Assembly (NCBI GenBank): GCA_946641795.1 | Contig: CAMPBZ010000073.1 | Span: 1-5,997 of the forward strand | DNA length: 5,997 nucleotides | DNA from: an uncultured Clostridia bacterium | Lineage (GTDB): Bacteria > Bacillota > Clostridia > Oscillospirales > CAG-272 | Direction: 5' to 3' | In this document: positions 1 through 5,155 of the stretch, piece by piece | Numbering within the stretch: the first letter of the stretch is position 1 | Layout of the letters: the number at the start of each line of letters is the position of its first letter | Position numbers and translations under genes: made by a program | The notes under the pieces: model-generated | Databases searched by the model: none | What the model was told of the DNA's origin: nothing | Seen by the model: only the letters and a program-made list of their open reading frames with translations

Positions 1-518
1 GGGTCAGCTTTTTCTGATGAAGAAACCGCTTTTGCAGACCCATTTTGGGCAGGCGGCACTGCCGCCGTTTCCGCAGACCCGTTTTCGGCAGGCGGCACTG
101 CCGCTCCGGCGACGGTGTGCTTTCCGTCGCCAACCCGGCAGAGCAGTTTTGCAAGCGCGCCCCCGCGGGCCAGGTCGCGGCGAACAGCGGCCGACCTCCG
201 ATAGCCAGCCTCGGCAAGCGTGACGGCGTGTTCCTCATCGACCGCGCCCAGCGCAAGCAGACGGCGGATAAAGCCGCCCGGCACCGATTTGATATATGCC
301 ATTGTAACGGCGGCGATCCAGAAGGCGACCAAAAAAGAAAGGATCAAGTTGCGCGCAACGGCGCCGGCGTTCGGCGAGAGCGGGATTTTCGGGTACTCCG
401 CAAAGGCGACCACAAACACGCGCTCGAACAGGAAGGCGAAAAACCGATCCATCCACGAGCCGCGGTACCACTCCAAAAAGCGCTCCCACACGGTGGTGTA
501 ATTCAGAAAAAAGGTCAT
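1..518 (-). CDS. Unrecognised membrane protein with a repeat-bearing C-terminal tail (3' end missing)
   Basis: An uninterrupted frame reads from an ATG at 518-516 to the window edge: 172 complete codons and no stop, so the C-terminus is missing. A strong ribosome binding site (GGAGG at 530-526, 7 nt spacing) fixes the start. The N-terminus is rich in aromatic residues (WERFLEWYRGSW at 11-22). Residues 26-40 are hydrophobic with a few charges. Residues 58-76 (LILSFLVAFWIAAVTMAYI) form a clear membrane helix, followed by basic residues (K77, R85, R86). Residues 83-130 look like a charged helical cytoplasmic region with many R and K. From about 139 the tail is low complexity and holds a 13-residue unit twice (AAVPPAENGSAET, AAVPPAQNGSAKA). 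I do not recognise the family and assign no function; a small single-pass, inner-membrane-anchored protein is the most the sequence supports. It follows serS by 84 nt, with a hairpin between them. The repeat-derived tail may be a later addition. Confidence 0.75.
   Translation of the reverse strand, partial: MTFFLNYTTVWERFLEWYRGSWMDRFFAFLFERVFVVAFAEYPKIPLSPNAGAVARNLILSFLVAFWIAAVTMAYIKSVPGGFIRRLLALGAVDEEHAVTLAEAGYRRSAAVRRDLARGGALAKLLCRVGDGKHTVAGAAVPPAENGSAETAAVPPAQNGSAKAVSSSEKAD
28..105 (-). repeat. Two-copy 39-bp tandem repeat inside the membrane-protein gene
   Basis: Copies at 34-66 and 73-105 match at 30 of 33 bases, with a period of exactly 39 bp (13 codons), so the reading frame is kept. 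Each copy contains the near-palindrome GGCGGCACTGCCGCC (7-bp arms around a single central base). The repeat encodes alanine-, proline- and asparagine-rich, probably disordered residues. Whether more copies lie beyond the left edge cannot be seen. Confidence 0.85.
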
Positions 519-537
519 AAAACCCCCTCCGTTTTTT

Positions 538-591
538 GAAAAAACCGGCCGGTCCGGTGCGAAAAACCGAACCCAGGGCGCACCGAACCGG
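538..591 (-). terminator. Probable intrinsic terminator after serS
   Basis: On the minus strand, arms at 591-579 and 561-549 form a 13-bp stem (12 Watson-Crick pairs plus one G-U) around a 17-nt loop. The stem is followed by CCGG and then T6 at 544-539. It begins 11 nt past the serS stop codon. The stem is long and GC-rich, but the T-run starts 4 nt after it, so efficiency is uncertain. The T6 is followed by C and A6, and then directly by the ribosome binding site of the next gene. Confidence 0.65.
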
Positions 592-602
592 CAAATGCGG
601 AA

Positions 603-1883
<1,281 letters not shown>

Positions 1884-1904
1884 AGGGAAATGCCTTCTTT
1901 CTTT

Positions 1905-1918
1905 CCGGCAAACGCCGG
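1905..1918 (-). other. Small hairpin just upstream of the serS ribosome binding site
   Basis: CCGGC-GTTT-GCCGG on the minus strand gives a perfect 5-bp stem with a 4-nt loop. It ends 4 nt before the serS Shine-Dalgarno sequence (1900-1893). If transcription starts near 1915, only part of it would be in the mRNA. No T-run follows, so it is not a terminator. Confidence 0.4.
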
Positions 1919-1921
1919 TTC

Positions 1922-1930
1922 ATTTTATCA
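1922..1930 (-). promoter_or_regulatory. Possible extended -10 promoter for serS
   Basis: The minus strand reads TGATAAAAT: a TGn extension followed by TAAAAT (5 of 6 to TATAAT), about 40 nt before the serS ATG. No good -35 box is present at 16-18 nt (TTCTAC is poor), which fits an extended -10 type promoter or a chance match. The predicted start would be near 1915. Confidence 0.4.
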
Positions 1931-2142
1931 AAATTTGCATTGCGTAGAACGAAAAATCAAGGGGTTTCCGGGCGGCCGGAGCGACCCTGCTTTCCTGCCC
2001 GGAATTTGCACCCCGTATATGCGAAACTCGCACTTTTTGACCGTTTCGCCGGTCGGGGCGATTTGTCCCCTCCTCTGCCCCGGAATTTGCACCCCGTGGG
2101 TGCGAAATGCGCGGTTTTTCAGAGGAAGATCGGGGCGTTTTA
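1930..2142. repeat. Three degenerate tandem units of about 70-80 bp between parB and serS
   Basis: A core of AATTTGCA, then CGT, then CGAAA recurs at 1932-1955, 2003-2026 and 2084-2107 (core spacing 71 and 81 bp). The second and third copies are the closest and share GGAATTTGCACCCCGT exactly. Similarity between them continues through a T5 stretch to (G/A)TCGGGGCG(A/T)TTT, and the third unit ends on the parB stop codon. In the third copy the minus strand can fold as ATTT-c-GCACCC-ACG-GGGTGC-AAAT (10 pairs, one bulged C); the same fold is weaker in the second copy. The repeat keeps long frames open on both strands, but these have no ribosome binding sites and change composition with the repeat, so I treat the stretch as non-coding. 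Confidence 0.75.
2039..2054. other. Perfect 5-bp hairpin within the intergenic repeat
   Basis: GACCG-TTTCGC-CGGTC. On the minus strand it is followed by AAAAAG, not a T-run, so it would not terminate transcription coming from parB. No clear rho-independent terminator is visible after parB, and read-through into serS is possible. Confidence 0.4.
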
Positions 2143-3039
2143 CTCGGTTTCTTCACCGGCAAAAAAGTCGGCGCCGCAAATGGAGGAGAGGAGCGCGGCA
2201 AGGTCTTCGTCATCCGAGTAGGCCAGCTCCACCACCTTCTTTTTGGCGGTTTTGAGAATGCGAACGCGGCGGCCGAGTTTTTCCACGGCGCGGTGTTCCA
2301 GATCCTTCATATACACCTTGCGCTGAACCGCGGCGGCGTCCTCTTTTTCGGTGGCCTCCTTATCGTAGTTCAACAGGCGAATGGTGCGTTCCACATCGCG
2401 CACCGAAAGGTCTTTTTCCACAATGCGGTTGGCCAGCGGAAGAATGCCGGCGGGGTCGTTCAACCCCAGCAGGGCGCGCGCGTGACCGGTGGTGATCTTT
2501 CCGTCGCGCAGCAGTTCCAAAACCTCGTCCGGCAGGTCCAACAGGCGCAGCAGGTTTGCCACCGCCGAGCGGCTCTTGCCCACCTGTTTTGCCACGTACT
2601 CCTGCGTTAGCCCAAAGTTTTCAATCAGCGCCTGGTAGGCCAGCGCCTCTTCCACCGGGTTCAGGTCCTCGCGCTGGACGTTTTCTATGATGGACACCTG
2701 CGCGGCCTTTAATTCGTCGCCGTCCAGCACCACGGCCGGAATTTCGGAAAGTCCCGCCATTTTTGCGGCTCTCCAACGGCGCTCACCGGCCAGAATTTCG
2801 TAGGTTCCGGGCATCAGCTTGCTTTCGCGCACCACAATGGGTTGGAGCACGCCGAACTGCGAGACCGACTGCGCCAGCGCTTCGAGCGGCTCGCGCGCAA
2901 AGGTTTTGCGCGGCTGGTCGCTGCGGGGCTCGATTTCGGCAACGCGGAGCATCGTTGCGGCGGCGGATTTTTCGTTGGTAATTCTGTTATCGTCCAAAAG
3001 CTCGTAAAAATTACGGCCAAGTCCTCGTTGAGTTGCCAT
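2140..3039 (-). CDS. parB: ParB/Spo0J chromosome-partitioning protein
   Basis: ParB is a CTP-dependent sliding clamp that loads at parS, spreads along DNA, stimulates ParA and recruits SMC to the origin region. The 299 residues are close to the usual 280-300. An N-terminal ParA-activating motif is present (QRGLGRNFYELL, 4-15). The CTP-binding C-motif GERRWRAA lies at 85-92 and the P-motif ENVQREDLNP at 119-128. The helix-turn-helix that reads parS spans about 144-166 (LTQEYVAKQVGKSRSAVANLL), followed by GKITTGHARAL at 180-190. The C-terminal 240-299 is the basic, Lys-rich dimerisation domain. The ATG is backed by AAAGGG about 8-9 nt upstream. It lies 124 nt after parA, and six cognate parS sites are in the window. 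Adjacency to parA and the ParA-activating N-terminus favour Spo0J over its paralogue Noc; no noc gene sits between rsmG and parA. Confidence 0.97.
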   Translation of the reverse strand: MATQRGLGRNFYELLDDNRITNEKSAAATMLRVAEIEPRSDQPRKTFAREPLEALAQSVSQFGVLQPIVVRESKLMPGTYEILAGERRWRAAKMAGLSEIPAVVLDGDELKAAQVSIIENVQREDLNPVEEALAYQALIENFGLTQEYVAKQVGKSRSAVANLLRLLDLPDEVLELLRDGKITTGHARALLGLNDPAGILPLANRIVEKDLSVRDVERTIRLLNYDKEATEKEDAAAVQRKVYMKDLEHRAVEKLGRRVRILKTAKKKVVELAYSDDEDLAALLSSICGADFFAGEETE

Positions 3040-3110
3040 ACTTGTTACCCTTTCTATACTTGCTAAAATTTACCATATATGGAAAAAATATGAAAATCGA
3101 CATTTTTCGC
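3040..3110 (-). promoter_or_regulatory. AT-rich island and 10-bp palindrome upstream of parB
   Basis: The last 70 or so bases before parB are strikingly AT-rich next to the GC-rich surroundings and contain the perfect palindrome CCATATATGG at 3073-3082. I could not find a convincing -35/-10 pair (candidates such as TATATG or TAAATT match only partly). It may hold a weak internal promoter, an operator, or simply an unstructured leader that keeps the parB ribosome binding site accessible. Confidence 0.3.
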
Positions 3111-3126
3111 GGGTTGGGCGGGAGAA

Positions 3127-3143
3127 AAGGGGAAAATCCCCTT
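3127..3143 (-). terminator. Weak hairpin between parA and parB, possible attenuator
   Basis: The minus strand forms AAGGGGA-TTT-TCCCCTT (7-bp perfect stem, 3-nt loop) 20 nt after the parA stop, followed only by TTCTCCC. The T-run is too short for an efficient terminator. It could reduce parB relative to parA, or protect the 3' end of a processed parA message. Confidence 0.4.
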
Positions 3144-3163
3144 CCCCGGCGCGGCAATTCGCG

Positions 3164-3925
3164 TCAGATGCGCTCCAAAAGCTCTTTGGAAACGCTCAAA
3201 TAATCCTGCGCGCCCTTGCTGCGCTTGGCGTAGTAGTAAACCGGCATTCCGTTGCCGGAGGCCTCGGAGAGCTTGACGTTGCGCGAAATGGAGGTTTCAA
3301 ACAGCTTTTCGGGGTAGTGCTTGCGCAGCTCCTCCAAAACCAGCGCCGAGTGGTGCAGGCGGCTGTTGTACATGGTGATCAGGATGCCGGCGACCGCGAG
3401 ATCCTTGTTGTAGTGCGTGCGGATGCGGCTGATGGTGAATACCAGCTGGGAAAGACCTTCCAGCGCGAAGAACTCGCATTGCATCGGGATCACGACACCG
3501 TCACTGGAAGCCATTGCGTTTACCGTCAGCATTCCCAGCGAAGGCGGACAGTCGATGAGGATGTAGTCAAATTGTTCGCGCAGAGGTTCCAGCTTGGAGC
3601 GCATAATGTATTCGCCGCCCTCGGTTGCGCCCAGCTCGTACTCGGCGCGCGCCAGCGTGGTTTGCGTGGGGATGAGCGAAAGCCCGGCGTACTGCGTTGG
3701 CAAAATGACCTCCTCGGCGGGGGCGTCCTCCACCAAAAAGTCAAACACGGTCTTTTTCAGGTTCTTCTTCAAAATGCCAAGGCCGCTGGTGGCGTTCCCC
3801 TGGGGGTCCAGGTCGATCAGGAGCACCCGGTAGCCCAAAACGCCCAGCGAGGCGGCCATATTGACGGCGGAAGTGGTTTTTCCAACGCCGCCCTTCTGGT
3901 TGGCAAAGGAGATGATTTTTCCCAT
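3164..3925 (-). CDS. parA: ParA/Soj chromosome-partitioning ATPase
   Basis: ParA/Soj is a cytoplasmic, nucleoid-associated ATPase that dimerises on ATP, binds DNA non-specifically and is switched off by ParB bound at parS. It helps segregate origins and, in Bacillus, also controls DnaA. The 253 residues match the family. The deviant Walker A box KGGVGKTT is at 11-18 with signature lysine K11 and catalytic K16. Walker A' DLDPQGN lies at 38-44, and Walker B ILIDCPP at 122-128 (D125). The frame stays open 21 codons further upstream, but the ATG at 3925 is preferred: an AAAGGA ribosome binding site lies 9 nt before it, and the protein then starts MGKIISFANQKGG as relatives do. It is transcribed from its own promoter at 4059-4087 through a long leader. 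parB follows after 124 nt, consistent with a parAB operon. Confidence 0.97.
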   Translation of the reverse strand: MGKIISFANQKGGVGKTTSAVNMAASLGVLGYRVLLIDLDPQGNATSGLGILKKNLKKTVFDFLVEDAPAEEVILPTQYAGLSLIPTQTTLARAEYELGATEGGEYIMRSKLEPLREQFDYILIDCPPSLGMLTVNAMASSDGVVIPMQCEFFALEGLSQLVFTISRIRTHYNKDLAVAGILITMYNSRLHHSALVLEELRKHYPEKLFETSISRNVKLSEASGNGMPVYYYAKRSKGAQDYLSVSKELLERI

Positions 3926-3965
3926 AATGTAACGTCCTTTCTGTTCAAATTGCGGCGCATTTTGC

Positions 3966-3998
3966 AAAAAAGAAGACAAAAACCGCAAAAATGCGGTT
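3966..3998 (-). terminator. Terminator-like hairpin in the parA leader (possible attenuator)
   Basis: The minus strand forms AACCGCA-TTTT-TGCGGTT (7-bp perfect stem at 3998-3992 and 3987-3981), followed by the T-rich stretch TTTGTCTTCTTTTTT (11 T in 15). It lies between the predicted parA transcription start (about 4052) and the parA ATG. The upstream leader segment GCGGTT (4027-4022) is complementary to the first arm and could form a competing structure. The T-run is interrupted, so partial termination is the most one would expect. Confidence 0.5.
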
Positions 3999-4058
3999 CT
4001 TTTTGCGAAAAACCGGGTTCAAACCGCCCAATCTTTCCGCGCCGGTTCCTTCCTTATT

Positions 4059-4087
4059 ATTATAACATTGCCGCGCTTGATTTGCAA
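4059..4087 (-). promoter_or_regulatory. Housekeeping-sigma promoter of parA
   Basis: The -10 is a perfect TATAAT (4064-4059) with a TGn extension, and the -35 is TTGCAA (4087-4082, 4 of 6 to TTGACA). The spacing is exactly 17 nt. The predicted start near 4052 gives a leader of roughly 125 nt. This is the best promoter in the window. Confidence 0.85.
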
Positions 4088-4091
4088 GCCC

Positions 4092-4116
4092 CTTTTTGCA
4101 AAAAGTTGCAAAAAAT
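4092..4116. promoter_or_regulatory. Phased A-tracts upstream of the parA -35 box
   Basis: A 14-bp palindrome CTTTTTGCAAAAAG (4092-4105) is followed by a second TTGCAAAAAA, giving A-tracts one helical turn apart. This kind of sequence is typically curved and sits where an UP element would contact the RNA polymerase alpha subunits. It lies between the promoter and the nearest parS site. Confidence 0.5.
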
Positions 4117-4119
4117 TCG

Positions 4120-4135
4120 CGTTTCACGTGAAACG
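4120..4135. promoter_or_regulatory. parS site 1
   Basis: CGTTTCACGTGAAACG is a perfect 16-bp palindrome. It differs from the Bacillus parS consensus (TGTTNCACGTGAAACA) only at the two outermost bases, symmetrically. It is the site nearest the parA promoter, about 75 bp upstream of the predicted start, so ParB bound here could influence parAB transcription. Confidence 0.93.
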
Positions 4136-4180
4136 TTCCGACGGACTTTGCGCAAAACCGACTTCCCTTTCCAAATTTCG

Positions 4181-4196
4181 TGTTTCACGTGAAACA
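4181..4196. promoter_or_regulatory. parS site 2
   Basis: TGTTTCACGTGAAACA is an exact 16-bp match to the consensus ParB-binding centromere site. Confidence 0.97.
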
Positions 4197-4215
4197 ATGC
4201 AAGATCAAGCAAGAA

Positions 4216-4231
4216 GATTTCACGTGAAACA
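4216..4231. promoter_or_regulatory. parS site 3, with a degenerate left half
   Basis: GATTTCACGTGAAACA matches the consensus at 14 of 16 positions; both mismatches are in the left half-site, at the first and second bases. The central CACGTG and the right half are intact. ParB affinity is probably lower than at the neighbouring sites. Confidence 0.8.
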
Positions 4232-4249
4232 AAGCTTACCGAAAAACAA

Positions 4250-4265
4250 TGTTTCACGTGAAACA
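4250..4265. promoter_or_regulatory. parS site 4
   Basis: TGTTTCACGTGAAACA is an exact consensus match. It ends 5 bp before the stem of the rsmG terminator, so a ParB clamp and the terminator region are directly adjacent. Confidence 0.97.
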
Positions 4266-4266
4266 A

Positions 4267-4309
4267 AGAAGCCCGCGCCGAAAAAGCGCGGGCTTTTGCT
4301 TGTTTTTTT
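4267..4309 (-). terminator. Strong, probably bidirectional terminator after rsmG
   Basis: GCCCGCGC (4271-4278) and GCGCGGGC (4286-4293) pair perfectly around a 7-nt loop, extended by two A-T pairs. In the minus direction the stem is followed by TTCTTTGTTT, and in the plus direction by TTTTGCTTG and T7. It starts about 20 nt after the rsmG stop codon and separates the mnmG-rsmG unit from parAB. Confidence 0.85.
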
Positions 4310-4311
4310 GC

Positions 4312-5058
4312 TTAAAGCGGCCGTTTTGCAATCGTTGCGTAGGTGCGGGGGTATTGCGGCGGCGTTGGCTTCTGCTTGCGGATCAGGAACAGGCGGCGCG
4401 CTTCGGGCACCCATTCGCTCCCCTGCCCGGCCGGACAATATAAAGTTTCCTCGCGGTCGGTTTCGAGCGCTCCGCCCAGTGTTTTGATAGCGCTTTGCGC
4501 CGCGGCAAGCTCTTCGCCGCCTTTTGCGCCTTTCAGAGCGAGCAACGCGCCACCGGTTTTTGCAAACGGAAGGGTCAGCTCGGCAAGCACCGGCAAATTT
4601 GCAACCGCCCGGCTGGTGACAAGATCAAAGGTTTCGCGTAGCTTTGCCTGCGGTTTTTCCTCTATTCTGCCGCAAATGCAGATCAAATTGTCAAGTTTCA
4701 GCAATTTTGCGGCGCTTTTGACGAAATCGATCTTTTTTTGTGTGCTGTCAATGGCGGTGATTTGCAAATCCGAACGAACGATGGCAAACGGAATACACGG
4801 GAACCCGCCGCCGCATCCAACGTCCAGAACAGTAGCGTTCCTGGGCAGCAACGGCTCAGCAAGCAGACAATCGGCATAATGCTTGGCAATCATCTCTTCC
4901 GGCGTGCGGATCGCGCTCAAATTGGTCTTTGCGTTCTCGGCAAGGAAGTATTCGGTAAAGCGATAAAAGCGTTCGATGATTTCCGGGGTGCAAAAGCGTT
5001 CCAGCCCGTTTTTTTCAAAAATAGAGGCAAAATGTGCTTCAAATGCCGGATATTCCAT
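4312..5058 (-). CDS. rsmG: 16S rRNA (guanine-N7) methyltransferase RsmG (GidB)
   Basis: Cytoplasmic S-adenosylmethionine-dependent enzyme that methylates N7 of G527 (E. coli numbering) in 16S rRNA; loss gives low-level streptomycin resistance in several bacteria. The 248 residues are near the family length of about 210-240. NLSAIRTPEEMIAKHYADCL at 46-65 is the family N-terminal block. Motif I, DVGCGGGFPCIPFAI, lies at 79-93 (relatives usually have GSGAGFPG). ID at 103-104 is the acidic end of the strand that binds the ribose, SRAVA is at 149-153, and the C-terminus has the usual YPR and KRPL elements. The frame extends 21 codons upstream, but that part is encoded by a parS palindrome. The ATG at 5058 has GGAG 8 nt upstream and is preferred. 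It lies 97 nt after mnmG, the classic gidA-gidB pair, and is terminated at 4271-4293. Confidence 0.96.
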   Translation of the reverse strand: MEYPAFEAHFASIFEKNGLERFCTPEIIERFYRFTEYFLAENAKTNLSAIRTPEEMIAKHYADCLLAEPLLPRNATVLDVGCGGGFPCIPFAIVRSDLQITAIDSTQKKIDFVKSAAKLLKLDNLICICGRIEEKPQAKLRETFDLVTSRAVANLPVLAELTLPFAKTGGALLALKGAKGGEELAAAQSAIKTLGGALETDREETLYCPAGQGSEWVPEARRLFLIRKQKPTPPQYPRTYATIAKRPL

Positions 5059-5088
5059 AGAAAACGCTCCTTTTTCTTTGATTTTGAC

Positions 5089-5104
5089 CGTTTCACGTGA
5101 AACA
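5089..5104. promoter_or_regulatory. parS site 5
   Basis: CGTTTCACGTGAAACA matches the consensus at 15 of 16 bases (outermost left base differs). It lies in the mnmG-rsmG gap, 31 bp upstream of the rsmG start codon. Confidence 0.93.
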
Positions 5105-5123
5105 ATCGCAGGGTTTTCCAATC

Positions 5124-5139
5124 TGTTTCACGTGAAACA
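5124..5139. promoter_or_regulatory. parS site 6
   Basis: TGTTTCACGTGAAACA is an exact consensus match. It begins 35 bp from site 5 and lies 16 bp past the mnmG stop codon. Confidence 0.97.
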
Positions 5140-5155
5140 ATGATCCGTTGGGGTG

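Larger units (their letters stand above)
3926..4311. other. 386-nt non-coding control and centromere region between parA and rsmG
   Basis: This is the longest gene-free stretch in the window. Reading in the direction of parA transcription it holds the rsmG terminator, four parS sites, a run of phased A-tracts, the parA promoter and a leader with a terminator-like hairpin. Frames that cross it spell the residues VSRET or FHVK at each parS site, which shows they are shadows of the palindrome and not genes. Confidence 0.9.

Noticed and set aside
460..474. T-box-like sequence on the minus strand, GGAGTGGTACCGCGG, resembling the core AGGGTGGTACCGCGG (13 of 15).
   Set aside because: It lies inside the coding frame of the membrane protein (residues LEWYRG), 40-60 nt after its start codon. 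There is no stem I or specifier loop in the 84-nt gap upstream, and no following terminator hairpin. Part of the match is simple palindrome (CCGCGG, GGTACC).
235..594. A complete 119-codon minus-strand ORF near the left edge.
   Set aside because: It overlaps the better-supported frame starting at 518, lacks a ribosome binding site, starts inside the serS terminator hairpin, and its composition (R-, G-rich) is that of an out-of-frame shadow in GC-rich DNA.
1920..2255. Open frames on both strands across the parB-serS gap.
   Set aside because: They stay open because of the tandem repeat (repeated SH-RGANSG on one strand, NLHPV-AK on the other). They have no ribosome binding sites and overlap the 3' end of parB or the serS promoter region.
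3926..3988. Upstream 21-codon extension of parA.
   Set aside because: It runs through the T-rich leader hairpin, has no ribosome binding site, and adds residues not found before the conserved MGKIISFANQKGG start.
3945..4040. Possible leader peptide in the parA leader, considered because of the attenuator-like hairpin.
   Set aside because: No ATG or GTG with a properly spaced ribosome binding site was found; the only in-frame candidate is a TTG with poor spacing, and there is no run of regulatory codons.
4060..4266. Reading frames rich in VSRET and FHVKH across the region upstream of parA.
   Set aside because: These residues are translations of the parS palindrome in different frames. The region is promoter, leader and centromere sequence.
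5059..5121. Upstream 21-codon extension of rsmG.
   Set aside because: Part of it is encoded by parS site 5, and the true start at 5058 has a well-placed GGAG.
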